Shown here in pieces: positions 1-7,364 of a stretch of 38,924 nt of DNA. Origin of the DNA: Candidatus Eiseniibacteriota bacterium (GTDB lineage Bacteria > Eisenbacteria > RBG-16-71-46); NCBI GenBank assembly GCA_025357055.1, contig JANXPZ010000231.1, forward strand, positions 1 through 38,924, written 5' to 3'. The first letter of the stretch is position 1. Every line of letters begins with the position of its first letter. A program made the translations under genes and the position numbers. Below the pieces are notes generated by a model. That model saw nothing but the letters and a program-made list of their open reading frames with translations. It was not told where the DNA came from and did no database searches.

Positions 1-71
1 TCCGCGTTGGTGATGCTGCCCTGCTCGGCTGCCCGGACCAGGCCGGGCCGGGGTGCTTCCTTCTGGCTCAT
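1..71 (-). CDS. N-terminus of a transposase (ISNCY/IS1202-like), cut by window edge
   Basis: Reading leftward from an ATG at 71, an open frame runs off the window edge. It begins MSQKEAPRPGLVRAAEQGS and continues ITNA. This looks like the start of the helix-turn-helix segment of ISNCY/IS1202-group transposases, where a short basic leader is followed by a 'RA...G.ITN' helix before the recognition helix. Only 23 residues are visible, so the family call rests on this short stretch and on the repeats just outside it (92-136), which resemble ends of that IS group. No good Shine-Dalgarno is visible. It could instead be another HTH protein. Confidence 0.4.
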   Translation of the reverse strand, partial: MSQKEAPRPGLVRAAEQGSITNA

Positions 72-91
72 CGTGAGGTATCCCATGGGGA

Positions 92-136
92 GGACACTTT
101 CACGTTGCAGTTAGGGCGGACAGAATCATGTAGCAG
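92..136. repeat. Two 26-nt-spaced direct repeats, probable IS end
   Basis: Two imperfect 19-nt direct repeats begin GGACA at 92 and at 118, 26 nt apart. Both share the pattern GGACA-n3-TCA-n-GT-n-GCAG. They lie between the partial minus-strand transposase and yggS. Paired GGACA...TCA...GCA boxes are typical transposase-binding repeats at the ends of IS481/IS1202-like elements, so the element probably ends near 118-145. This is inference because the other end is outside the window. Confidence 0.4.
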
Positions 137-196
137 CCACAGCCGGTCCGATTCCTCTTGCGGCCGGCCGGTCCGGGCGCTTAGTCTCGCGCGCTT

Positions 197-898
197 GTGG
201 ATTTCGATGGGGACACCCTCCTGCAGCGGCTGGACGACATCCGTGGCCGCATCGCTGCGGCGGCGGCCCGCTCGGGGCGCCCCGCGGAGCGGGTGACGCT
301 GGTCGGAGTCACCAAGACGGTGGCAGTGGAGGCGGTGCAGGCGGCGGTCGCCCTCGGTCTGGCCGATCTGGGCGAGAGCCGGGTGCAGGAAGCGCAGGCC
401 AAGATCCTGGCCGTGGGCCGGGACCGGGCGCGCTGGCACCTCATCGGCCACCTGCAGCGCAACAAGGCCGGCCGGGCGGTCGAGCTGTTCGACCGGGTTC
501 ATGGTGTGGACGACGTGGATCTGGCCGGGGCGCTCTCCCGGCACGCCGTCTCGTCCGGACGGTCGCTGTCGGTGCTGGTGGAAGTGAACGTGAGCGGCGA
601 GGCCACCAAGTTCGGCGTGGCCCCGGAAGGGCTCGAGCCCCTGCTCGAGCGCATCGCGGCCCTGCCGGGCCTGAGGCTCGACGGCCTCATGACCGTGGGG
701 GCGCTGGTCGAGCGGGCGGAGGCCGCGCGCTCGGGATTCGCCCGGTTGCGCTCGCTGCGCGACCAGGCGGAGCAGCAGCTCGGGCGGACGCTGCCCGAGC
801 TCTCGATGGGCATGAGCGGTGATTTCGAGGTGGCGGTCGAGGAAGGCAGCACGATGGTGCGCGTGGGCTCGGCGATCTTCGGAGCGCGGTCCGCGTAG
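197..898 (+). CDS. yggS: YggS/PROSC-type pyridoxal-phosphate homeostasis protein
   Basis: A 233-residue protein of the YggS/PLPBP family, single-domain TIM barrels that bind pyridoxal 5'-phosphate and buffer cellular vitamin B6; no enzyme activity is established for the family. The PLP lysine is K40 in the VGVTK motif, followed by the family's G-ES-V-E run (LGESRVQEAQAK). The C-terminal signature SMGMSGDFEVAVEEGST with VRVGSAIFG is intact. The start is a GTG at 197. No clear ribosome site precedes it, and the region just upstream is an IS end, so the native promoter may have been displaced. It heads a co-directional housekeeping run, and yggS-yggT-yggU is a common bacterial order. Confidence 0.92.
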   Translation: MDFDGDTLLQRLDDIRGRIAAAAARSGRPAERVTLVGVTKTVAVEAVQAAVALGLADLGESRVQEAQAKILAVGRDRARWHLIGHLQRNKAGRAVELFDRVHGVDDVDLAGALSRHAVSSGRSLSVLVEVNVSGEATKFGVAPEGLEPLLERIAALPGLRLDGLMTVGALVERAEAARSGFARLRSLRDQAEQQLGRTLPELSMGMSGDFEVAVEEGSTMVRVGSAIFGARSA

Positions 899-923
899 CG
901 ACGGATTCGGGGAGGCTCGCGGC

Positions 924-1223
924 ATGTTCGTGGTCGGCAATTTCCTGGGGGCGGTGGCGGGCTTGCTGGACATCATCCTGCAGGCCCTGCTGATCGTGAT
1001 CCTGATCAACGCCGTGCTCTCGTGGGCGCGGCCGGATCCCTCGAACCCCATCGTGGCGTTCCTGGACCGCGTCTCGGACTTCGTCTGTGCGCCGTTGCGC
1101 CGGTTGTTCCCGACGGTGTTCGGCGGCATCGACTTCGCGCCCTTCATCGCCATGCTGGCGATCTACTTCATCCAGCAGTTCGTGGTGGCGTCGTTGCGCG
1201 GTGTGGCCCTGCGGATGGGCTAG
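924..1223 (+). CDS. yggT: YggT family integral membrane protein
   Basis: A 99-residue membrane protein with two hydrophobic hairpin segments (about residues 2-30 and 68-95). Between them lies the family hallmark VLSWARPDPSNPIV...FLDRVSDFVCAPLRRLFP, a re-entrant loop ending in the conserved PLRR. YggT proteins sit in the cytoplasmic membrane. Their role is not firmly settled, although links to osmotic tolerance and cell division have been proposed. The start ATG at 924 follows GGGAGG at 910-915 at a good distance. The gene lies 25 nt after yggS and 2 nt before yggU, so the three are almost certainly co-transcribed. Confidence 0.9.
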   Translation: MFVVGNFLGAVAGLLDIILQALLIVILINAVLSWARPDPSNPIVAFLDRVSDFVCAPLRRLFPTVFGGIDFAPFIAMLAIYFIQQFVVASLRGVALRMG

Positions 1224-1225
1224 GC

Positions 1226-1543
1226 ATGCCGGTCCGCCTGCAGGTGCGGGTGCACCCCGGCGCGCAACGGCCGGGCCTCGTGGGGCGGCTGGCGGACGGC
1301 TCGCTCAAGGTGGCGGTGGCCGAGGCCCCCGAGGGGGGCCGGGCGAACCGGGCGGTGGAGGTGCTGGTGGCCGGCGTGCTGTCGCTCCGGCGCACGCAGG
1401 TGAAGGTGGTGGGCGGCGCAGCCGCACGTCTGAAACAGGTCGAGATCGAAGGTCTGGACGCGGCGGAGGTCGAGCGCCGGCTCGTCGAGGCGCTCGCTGG
1501 AGCACGCGGAAGACATGGCCGAGAGGCGTCCCATGGCAAGTGA
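1226..1543 (+). CDS. yggU: DUF167/YggU family protein
   Basis: A 105-residue small alpha/beta protein of the DUF167 (YggU) family, function unknown. The family core is present: V-V-PGA near the N-terminus, then EGGRANRAVEVLVAGVL, then a basic V-GG-ARLKQVEIEGL strand. These match the usual 'GkAN.al...la...V.iv.G..sR.K.v.i' pattern. The glycine-alanine-asparagine motif near residue 45 is the most diagnostic. The start ATG at 1226 comes 2 nt after the yggT stop, so translation is probably coupled. The last codons overlap the next gene. Confidence 0.85.
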   Translation: MPVRLQVRVHPGAQRPGLVGRLADGSLKVAVAEAPEGGRANRAVEVLVAGVLSLRRTQVKVVGGAAARLKQVEIEGLDAAEVERRLVEALAGARGRHGREASHGK

Positions 1544-2369
1544 GTACCTGAAGCAGATCGAAGAGGCGGCGGCGGCGGTGCGCGCGCGCACGCGGGTGCG
1601 GCCCGAGGCCGGCGTGATCCTCGGCACCGGGCTGGGCGACTTCGCGGACGCGCTCGAACTGGAGACGGTGCTGCCTTTCGCGGAGATCCCGCACTTCCCG
1701 GTCTCGACCGTGGAGAGCCACGCGGGCGAGCTGCACCTGGGCCGGCTGGCCGGCCGGCCGGTGGCGGTGATGAAGGGGCGCGTCCACTACTACGAAGGCT
1801 ACACCATGCGCCAGGTCGCCTTCCCGGTGCGCGTGCTCCGGGCCCTCGGCTGCGGCACGCTGGTCATCACGAACGCGGTGGGGGGGATGAACCCCGACCT
1901 GCCGGCGGGGTCCATCGTGGTCACGACCGACCACATCAACCTGATGGGCGACAACCCGCTCGTCGGCCCCAACGACGACGAGCTGGGTCCGCGCTTTCCC
2001 GACATGAGCGAGCCGTACGCACGGGCGCTGGTCGTGCTCGCGGAGCGCGTGGCCCTCGATCTCGGGATCGCGCTGCAGCGTGGCGTGATGGTCGCGGTGC
2101 CGGGCCCGAACCTGGAGACTGCGGCCGAGTACCGCTTCCTGCGGGCGGCCGGCGCCGACATCGTCGGCATGTCGCTGGTGCCCGAGAACCTCGCCGCCGT
2201 GCACGGCGGGCAGCGGGTGCTGGCGCTCAACGTGGTGACCGACAGCTGTCTTCCGGACGCCCTGATGCCGGTCAGCATCCCCGAGATCCTGGCGTGCGCA
2301 GGGCGCGCGGCCCCCACGCTCATCCGGCTGGTGACCGAGGTCATCCGCCGCCTGGGCGACGAGAAGTGA
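1533..2369 (+). CDS. Purine nucleoside phosphorylase, trimeric (PNP/MTAP) type
   Basis: Phosphorolysis of purine nucleosides to free base and (deoxy)ribose-1-phosphate, in purine salvage. The trimeric PNP/MTAP fold is clear: GVILGTGLGDF (phosphate loop), STVESHAGEL, KGRVHYYEGY, TNAVGGMNPD, TDHINLMGDNPL, GPNLETAAEYRFL with the base-contacting Glu, and VGMSLVPE. At the purine-recognition position this copy has VVTDSC (Asp237 from this start), where classic inosine/guanosine enzymes have T-N. This may change base preference toward 6-amino purines (inference). ATG at 1533 is chosen because GAGAGG at 1521-1526 sits 6 nt upstream; ATG at 1515 is an alternative adding six residues. A second paralog lies at 35227-36105. 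Confidence 0.9.
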   Translation: MASEYLKQIEEAAAAVRARTRVRPEAGVILGTGLGDFADALELETVLPFAEIPHFPVSTVESHAGELHLGRLAGRPVAVMKGRVHYYEGYTMRQVAFPVRVLRALGCGTLVITNAVGGMNPDLPAGSIVVTTDHINLMGDNPLVGPNDDELGPRFPDMSEPYARALVVLAERVALDLGIALQRGVMVAVPGPNLETAAEYRFLRAAGADIVGMSLVPENLAAVHGGQRVLALNVVTDSCLPDALMPVSIPEILACAGRAAPTLIRLVTEVIRRLGDEK

Positions 2370-2409
2370 GATCGAACTCCCGTCTGATCAACGATACGGA
2401 GGTGTGACG

Positions 2410-3420
2410 ATGGCCAGTCAGCGCAAGTCCGCAAGCCCGGCCCGAACCGCGAAGCCCGTGAAGCGGAAGGCGGCGCGCCCCGTGAAGTCCGCGGCGAAGG
2501 CGCGGCCGCGGTCGGCCGGCTCGGCTGCGTCCCGTCACCCCCGGTCCGTGAAGCCCACTCGAAAGGCACCCGCGCCGAAGAAGAAGGCGGTGACCGTGCA
2601 GAAGAAGAAGGCGACCCCCGTGACCAGGAAGGCCACCCCTGTGGCGAAGCAGAAGGCGGTGACCGTGCAGAAGCAGAAGGCGAGCCTCGCGGCCAGGAAG
2701 GCCGTCCCGGCGGCGAAGAAGGCCGCCCCGGTGGCGAAGAAGGCCGCCCCGGTGGCGAAGAAGGCGGTTCCTGCGTCCAGGAAGGCCGTTCCCGCGTCGA
2801 AGAAGTCCGCCGCCAAGGCGGTCCCGGCGGTGAAGACGCCCCCGCGCCGCATGAAGGCGGTGCCGCGTCCGCACACGCCCGGCCCCACGGTGCGCCCGCT
2901 GGGCGTGCTGCCGCCGGAGGCGCGCGCGCGCGGCATCGAGCGCCCTGCGCACGCGCCCGCGGTCTCGCCTCGGCCTGCGACCGCGCCCGCGCGGCCGGCG
3001 AAGCCGGCCCCGAAGGCCCAGGGGCTGCAGCGCGTGACGGAGAAGGACCTCAAGGAACTCGAGGTGCTGCTGCTCGCGGAGCGGGTCCGCGTGATGAAGG
3101 AGATGGGGCACCTGGAGAGCACGGTGCTCAAGGTGAATCCGCGCGAGAGCGCCGGCGACCTCTCCGGCTACTCGTTCCACATGGCGGACGCGGGCACGGA
3201 TGCGTACGAGCGCGAGAAGGCCTTCCAGTTCGCCTCGAACGAGGGACGGCTGCTGCTGGACCTCGACGAGGCGCTCCGCCGGCTCTACCGCGGGGAGTAC
3301 GGCAGCTGCGAGTCGTGTGGCAGCGCGATCGCGAAGGCGCGACTCGAGGCGATGCCCACCGCACGGCTGTGCCGTGACTGCAAGGAGAAGGAGGAGCGGG
3401 AGAATCGCCCGCAGCAGTGA
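2410..3420 (+). CDS. DksA/TraR-type zinc-finger protein with long histone-H1-like tail
   Basis: A 336-residue protein in two parts. Residues 1 to about 205 are a low-complexity Lys/Ala/Pro/Arg tail with many KKA and KKAAPVA units, resembling bacterial histone-H1-like proteins. Residues 205-336 are a DksA/TraR domain: a helical segment (TEKDLKELEVLLLAERVRV), the acidic tip-like stretch ADAGTDAYEREK, and a C4 zinc finger C300-x2-C303-x17-C321-x2-C324. DksA proteins enter the RNA polymerase secondary channel and tune initiation. The tail might add DNA or RNA binding (inference). ATG 2410 is preferred over GTG 2404 because GGAGGT at 2398-2403 lies 6 nt before it. The stop overlaps the lspA start. 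Confidence 0.85.
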   Translation: MASQRKSASPARTAKPVKRKAARPVKSAAKARPRSAGSAASRHPRSVKPTRKAPAPKKKAVTVQKKKATPVTRKATPVAKQKAVTVQKQKASLAARKAVPAAKKAAPVAKKAAPVAKKAVPASRKAVPASKKSAAKAVPAVKTPPRRMKAVPRPHTPGPTVRPLGVLPPEARARGIERPAHAPAVSPRPATAPARPAKPAPKAQGLQRVTEKDLKELEVLLLAERVRVMKEMGHLESTVLKVNPRESAGDLSGYSFHMADAGTDAYEREKAFQFASNEGRLLLDLDEALRRLYRGEYGSCESCGSAIAKARLEAMPTARLCRDCKEKEERENRPQQ

Positions 3421-3968
3421 GACGTTCCCTGCCCCTGCTGGCGGCGCTGGCCGTCGCCGTGGTCGCGCTGGACCGCTGGACCAAGCACTGGGCCAGCACG
3501 ACGCTGCCGTTCGGCCAGCCGATCCAGGTGGTGGGCGACTACCTGCGCCTCACCTACACCCGCAACTCGGGCGTGGCGTTCGGTATCGGACAGGGCACCG
3601 GCTTCCCGTACTACGTCTTCTCGCTGGTCGCCATCGTCGCGATCGTGTGGATGTTCCTGCGCGGCCGGGTGGGGCACGATCCGGTGCGCAGGACCGCGCT
3701 CACGCTCATCCTGAGCGGCGCGGTCGGCAACCTCGTGGACCGCGTGACGAGCGGCGAGGTGGTGGACTTCATCGAGGTGGGGATCCCGCAGTGGCACTGG
3801 CCGATCTTCAACGTGGCGGACTCCGCGGTCACCGTGGGCGTGGTGCTCTTCGCGCTCGCCTGGTCGCGGGGGGGCGAGCCGGCGGGCGCGCCGGACGAGG
3901 GACCCGCGAACGCGGCGGGCGGCGATGAGCCGGCTCGACCTGAAGGTCCCGGAGTCGTGCGCCGGTGA
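3417..3968 (+). CDS. lspA: Lipoprotein signal peptidase (SPase II)
   Basis: A 183-residue integral membrane aspartyl protease that cleaves the signal peptide of prolipoproteins before the lipidated cysteine. Four hydrophobic segments are visible. Family motifs are DRWTKHW near residue 19, TRNSGVAFGI, GAVGNLVDR and FNVADS; the catalytic aspartates are D108 and D135. The C-terminal 30 residues are a hydrophilic Ala/Gly/Pro/Glu extension. The GTG start at 3417 overlaps the previous stop (GTGA), indicating translational coupling. The 3' end overlaps rluD by 44 nt. Client lipoproteins in this window include the Ig-domain protein at 12434 and the efflux adaptor at 24886. Confidence 0.95.
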   Translation: MRRSLPLLAALAVAVVALDRWTKHWASTTLPFGQPIQVVGDYLRLTYTRNSGVAFGIGQGTGFPYYVFSLVAIVAIVWMFLRGRVGHDPVRRTALTLILSGAVGNLVDRVTSGEVVDFIEVGIPQWHWPIFNVADSAVTVGVVLFALAWSRGGEPAGAPDEGPANAAGGDEPARPEGPGVVRR

Positions 3969-4902
3969 ACGGCTGGACCGCTTCCTGGCGGCGGCACAGA
4001 AGGACCTCTCCCGCAGCCGCCTGCAGACCCTGATCCGCGAGGGCCGCGTGCTGGTCGAGGGCCGCGCGGCGCGCGCCTCGCAGCACCTGCGCGCGGGCGA
4101 GCGCGTGCTCGTCGAACTGCCGGAGCCGCGCCAGGTGGCGCTCCTGCCCGAGGCGATCCCGCTCGCCATCGTGCACGAGGACGGGCACCTGCTGGTCCTG
4201 GACAAGCCCGCGGGGCTCGTCGTCCACCCCGGCGCGGGGGTGGCGAGCGGCACGCTGGTGCACGCCCTGCTCCACCACGCGCCCGCGATCGCCGACGTGG
4301 GCGGAGCGGGCCGTCCGGGCATCGTCCACCGCCTCGACAAGCAGACCTCGGGGCTGATGGTGGTGGCCAAGAGCGCCGCGGCCTACCGGGCCCTGGTCGA
4401 GATGCTGCGCGCGCGCACCGTGCGGCGGCGCTACCTCGCGATCGTCTGGGGCGTGCCGCCCGCGACGGGCACGGTCGAGGGCGCGATCGGCCGCGACCCG
4501 CGGCAGCGCAAGCGCATGGCCGTGGTCGCCCGCGGAGGCAAGCCGGCCCGCACGCGCTGGCGCGTGCGCGAGCGGCTCACCGGGGCCGCGTTGCTCGAGG
4601 TCACGCTCGACACCGGGCGCACCCACCAGATCCGCGTGCACCTCGCGCACCTCGGCCACCCGGTGGCGGGCGACCCGCTCTACGGCGGGCGTGGGAAGGT
4701 CCAGTTGAGCGGAACCGCGCAGGAGCGTAGTCTCCGCTCCGCCGTGCTCGAAGAGTTGTCGCGCCAGGCCCTCCACGCGACGGAACTCGAGTTTCCGCAC
4801 CCCGTCACGGGAGAGCTCATGCGCTTCACCTCGCCCGTGCCGGAAGACTTCGAACGCGCGCTGGAGAACCTGCGCCCGTCCGCCATTCCGAGGACGCACT
4901 GA
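3925..4902 (+). CDS. rluD: RluD-family 23S rRNA pseudouridine synthase
   Basis: A 325-residue RluA/RluD-class pseudouridine synthase. An N-terminal S4 RNA-binding domain (about residues 10-70; RLDRFLAAAQKDLSRSRLQTLI) precedes the catalytic domain. The catalytic motif is HRLDKQTSGLMVVAKS with Asp138. The family's GRTHQIRVHLAHLGHPVAGDPLYG follows near residue 230. RluD modifies uridines of helix 69 in 23S rRNA; the exact target here is inferred. ATG 3925 lies inside the lspA 3' end, and lspA-rluD is a very common gene pair. No ribosome site is obvious, so coupling from lspA is likely. Confidence 0.93.
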   Translation: MSRLDLKVPESCAGERLDRFLAAAQKDLSRSRLQTLIREGRVLVEGRAARASQHLRAGERVLVELPEPRQVALLPEAIPLAIVHEDGHLLVLDKPAGLVVHPGAGVASGTLVHALLHHAPAIADVGGAGRPGIVHRLDKQTSGLMVVAKSAAAYRALVEMLRARTVRRRYLAIVWGVPPATGTVEGAIGRDPRQRKRMAVVARGGKPARTRWRVRERLTGAALLEVTLDTGRTHQIRVHLAHLGHPVAGDPLYGGRGKVQLSGTAQERSLRSAVLEELSRQALHATELEFPHPVTGELMRFTSPVPEDFERALENLRPSAIPRTH

Positions 4903-4910
4903 GTTCCGAC

Positions 4911-5351
4911 ATGTCCGACGATCCGCTCGTCCCCGAAGCCGTCAGCCTGCGCATCCCGGGGCGGCTCGAGCTGCTGGGCCTGTTCGACCGCGTGAGCACG
5001 CTGCTCTGCGAGCGCGCGGGCTTCAGCGAGGACGCCTGCACCCAGGTGACGCTGTCGGTGATCGAGGCGGGCACCAACGCCATCCAGCACGGCTCCAGGA
5101 GCGACCCCGCCAGGTCCGTGGACGTGGTCTTCACCCTCCATCCCGACCGCCTCGAGGTGACCGTGCACGACCAGGGCCCGGGCTTCGTCCTCGAGGACGT
5201 GAACGGCGACATCACCTCGCCGGAGCGCCTGTTCGATGCGCGTGGCCGGGGCATCTTCATCATGCGCGCCTGCATGGACTCGGTGGACTACACGTTCGAC
5301 GGGTCCGGCACGACCTGCCGCCTCGTGAAACGCCGCCCGTCCGGGGGCTGA
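4911..5351 (+). CDS. Anti-sigma regulatory factor (SpoIIAB/RsbW-like serine kinase ATPase)
   Basis: A 146-residue HATPase_c_2 (GHKL) protein. The N box is IEAGTNAIQHG (E52, N56, H60), the G1 box is HDQGPGF and the G2 box is RGRGIFIMRACMD, so ATP binding looks intact. Family members phosphorylate a STAS-domain antagonist or bind a sigma factor in partner-switching regulation. No STAS protein, PP2C phosphatase or alternative sigma factor is nearby, so its target is unknown. It begins 8 nt after rluD and ends 8 nt before ruvX, so it is embedded in a housekeeping run and may report on growth. Confidence 0.85.
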   Translation: MSDDPLVPEAVSLRIPGRLELLGLFDRVSTLLCERAGFSEDACTQVTLSVIEAGTNAIQHGSRSDPARSVDVVFTLHPDRLEVTVHDQGPGFVLEDVNGDITSPERLFDARGRGIFIMRACMDSVDYTFDGSGTTCRLVKRRPSGG

Positions 5352-5359
5352 CCCGCGCC

Positions 5360-5797
5360 ATGCGCGTGCTGGCGGTGGACTGGGGCGAGCGCCGGATCGG
5401 CCTCGCGGTGAGCGACCCGCAGGAGGTGATCGCCAGCGGCCTCAAGACCCTGCTGGTGCGGAGCGCGGCCCAGGGCGTGCAGGGCGTGGTCCGGGTCGCG
5501 CGCGAGCTCGAGGCCGAGTGCGTGGTGGTGGGATTGCCGCTGCTCATGGACGGCGGGCGCGGGACGGCCGCCGAGGCGGCGCAGCGCTTCGCCGACCTGG
5601 TGCGCGAGCAGAGCGGACTGCCGGTCGAGACCTACGACGAGCGCCTCACCTCCGCGCTCAGCCAGCGCCGCCTGCACGAGACCGGTGTGCGCACCGGCCA
5701 CGCCAAGGAGCGCGTCGACCAGGGCGCGGCCATCGCCTTGCTGGAATCCTACCTGACGCGGCTCAAGGTGCGGCGCGCCCAGGAGGATGCGCCGTGA
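5360..5797 (+). CDS. ruvX: Putative pre-16S rRNA nuclease YqgF/RuvX
   Basis: A 145-residue RNase H-fold protein of the YqgF family, involved in 5'-end maturation of 16S rRNA. The family motifs are complete: MRVLAVDWGERRIGLAVSD with the first acidic residue D7, VVVGLPLLMDG, and YDERLTSALS. The final acidic cluster appears as KERVDQGAAIALLESYL. It follows the anti-sigma gene by 8 nt, and its stop overlaps the mltG start (GTGA). ruvX-mltG adjacency is common across bacteria and supports the call. Confidence 0.92.
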   Translation: MRVLAVDWGERRIGLAVSDPQEVIASGLKTLLVRSAAQGVQGVVRVARELEAECVVVGLPLLMDGGRGTAAEAAQRFADLVREQSGLPVETYDERLTSALSQRRLHETGVRTGHAKERVDQGAAIALLESYLTRLKVRRAQEDAP

Positions 5798-6927
5798 GCG
5801 GTCCGCGTCCGCCCGGCCTGCCGCGTCCGCGTCTGCGGATCTTCCGGCCGCGGCGCTGGGCCCTGTTGCTGGTGCTGGGCGGGGCGCTGGCGGTGGCCGC
5901 CGACCTGTTCTTCCCGGCCGGCCCGTTCCCGGCGCACGAGCGCCGCGCCATCCTGGTCGAGCGCGGCCAGACGCTGGGCCAGGTCGCCGGCGAGCTGCAG
6001 CGCGTGGGGCTGCTGCGCGGCACGCTCGCCTTCCAGGTGCTGGCGCGGCTCATGCGGCTCGATCGCCACATCCAGGCTGGACAGTACGACTTCGCGCTCG
6101 GCACGCCGGTGCCCGGACTGCTGCGCGCGCTGGCGTCCGGCATGGGCGCGCTGAACCTCATCACCTTCCCCGAGGGCCTCACGCTGCAGGAGACCAGCGC
6201 GCTGCTCGCGCACCATCTGGGCGTGCCCGCCGCGGTGTTCGATTCGCTGGGACACGACCCCGCGTTCTGCGATTCGGCGGGGGTGGAGGCGTCCTCGCTC
6301 GAGGGCTACCTGGGGCCCGACACCTACTCGTTCCTGGTGGGCACGCCGCCCGAGGTGGCGCTGCGCACCATGGTCGCGCGGCAGAAGGAGGTGCTGCGCC
6401 ACGCCGCGGCCGGGCGCGACTCGCTCCCGCTCCGCCTGTCGCTCCCGCAGCTGCTCGTCCTCGCCTCGATCGTCGAATCCGAGGCGCAGCGGCCCGCCGA
6501 GCGCGCGCGCATCGCGCGGGTCTACCTGAACCGCCTCGAGAGCGGCATGAGGCTGCAGGCCGACCCGACCGTGGCCTACGGTCTGGGCATGCCGCCGCGC
6601 TCGCGCCTGTTCCTCAGGAACCTGCGCAGCGACTCGCCCTACAACACCTATCTGCACGAGGGACTGCCGCCGGGGCCCATCTGCAATCCGGGCGCGGCCT
6701 CCGTCGTGGCGGCGTTGAACCCCGTGCCGCCCGAGCCCGCGCTCTACTTCGTGGCCCGCGGCGACGGCAGCCATCTGTTCGCGCGCACCTACGAGGAGCA
6801 CCTCGCGAACATCCGCCGCGCGCACGTCCTGCAGGCGGACGCGGCGGCGGGCGCCGAGACGCAGGGCGCGCCGGACTCGCTCGGGACGCGCACGGCGGCG
6901 CCGCGCGGGAATCCGGCGCCGCGCTGA
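5794..6927 (+). CDS. mltG: Endolytic murein transglycosylase MltG
   Basis: A 377-residue membrane-anchored endolytic transglycosylase that cuts nascent glycan strands and so sets their length. A basic N-terminus leads to one transmembrane helix (about residues 23-42), then a LysM-like region (RRAILVERGQTLGQVAGEL) and the YceG catalytic domain. Characteristic stretches are LEGYLGPDTYSF, LASIVESEAQ with catalytic Glu228, ADPTVAYGLG, SPYNTYLHEGLPPGPI and HLFARTYEEH. GTG 5794 is chosen because it overlaps the ruvX stop and AGGAGG (5781-5786) lies 7 nt upstream. The final codons and the stop lie inside a 29-nt tandem repeat. Confidence 0.94.
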   Translation: MSGPRPPGLPRPRLRIFRPRRWALLLVLGGALAVAADLFFPAGPFPAHERRAILVERGQTLGQVAGELQRVGLLRGTLAFQVLARLMRLDRHIQAGQYDFALGTPVPGLLRALASGMGALNLITFPEGLTLQETSALLAHHLGVPAAVFDSLGHDPAFCDSAGVEASSLEGYLGPDTYSFLVGTPPEVALRTMVARQKEVLRHAAAGRDSLPLRLSLPQLLVLASIVESEAQRPAERARIARVYLNRLESGMRLQADPTVAYGLGMPPRSRLFLRNLRSDSPYNTYLHEGLPPGPICNPGAASVVAALNPVPPEPALYFVARGDGSHLFARTYEEHLANIRRAHVLQADAAAGAETQGAPDSLGTRTAAPRGNPAPR

Positions 6928-7008
6928 ACCGCGGCGGGAACCCGGCCGCGCGCTGAACCGCAGCGGGAATCCCGCCCCTCGCTGAGCCGCGGCGGGAGGC
7001 CGGGCCCG
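6901..7008. repeat. 29-nt tandem repeat spanning the mltG stop codon
   Basis: Three full units begin CGCTGAACCGC or CGCTGAGCCGC at 6922, 6951 and 6980, exactly 29 nt apart. A partial unit precedes them (6901-6921). The common core is CGCTGAnCCGCnGCGGGAA followed by a variable CG-rich end. The mltG stop TGA (6925-6927) is part of the first full unit and recurs in each copy, so the array looks like duplication of the gene's terminus. It may also form CG-rich hairpins that reduce read-through. Confidence 0.75.
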
Positions 7009-7364
7009 GCGCTCCGGCGCCTGCTGGAGCGCCAGGGGCAGGACCTTCCGCGGGTGGACTGAGCGGAACCGGCCCCCCAAACCGTGCATTCCGCACGCCG
7101 CACGCGGCGCGATCGCCTCCCGCCGCGCGGCCTCCCCGGTGCCTTGAAATCGTTGTAGACGGTGGTGGCCCGTGCCGATACCAGCCTCGGAAGCGGGCGT
7201 GCCTCGCCGGGTTCGGACGCGTGGCACGCGGGCTGCTACTCCTTTACGGATCTTCCGCCGAGGGTTCTTCCGCGGCGGGGCAGTTCGGCGATTCACCCCG
7301 TGAAGCCACAGCGGGTTCATGGGGACGGGCTCTCGGGGCTTCTCAGGGCTGGCAGAGGCGGGGT
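7009..7364 (+). other. Intergenic leader upstream of the pilin cluster
   Basis: No credible gene was found in this stretch; open frames here lack a family signal and a ribosome site. TGTAGAC at 7155-7161 is a possible -10-like element, but no convincing -35 accompanies it. A CG-rich region with local inverted segments (7255-7320) precedes the first pilin. I looked for a c-di-GMP (GEMM) aptamer, which often controls pilus operons, and did not find its conserved core. Confidence 0.4.

Noticed and set aside
7230-7364. Possible c-di-GMP riboswitch before the pilus cluster (GTGAAGCCACAGCGGG)
   Set aside because: Only a short stretch resembles the GEMM core. The GAAA tetraloop, its receptor and the GGGACGCAAAGCC block are absent.
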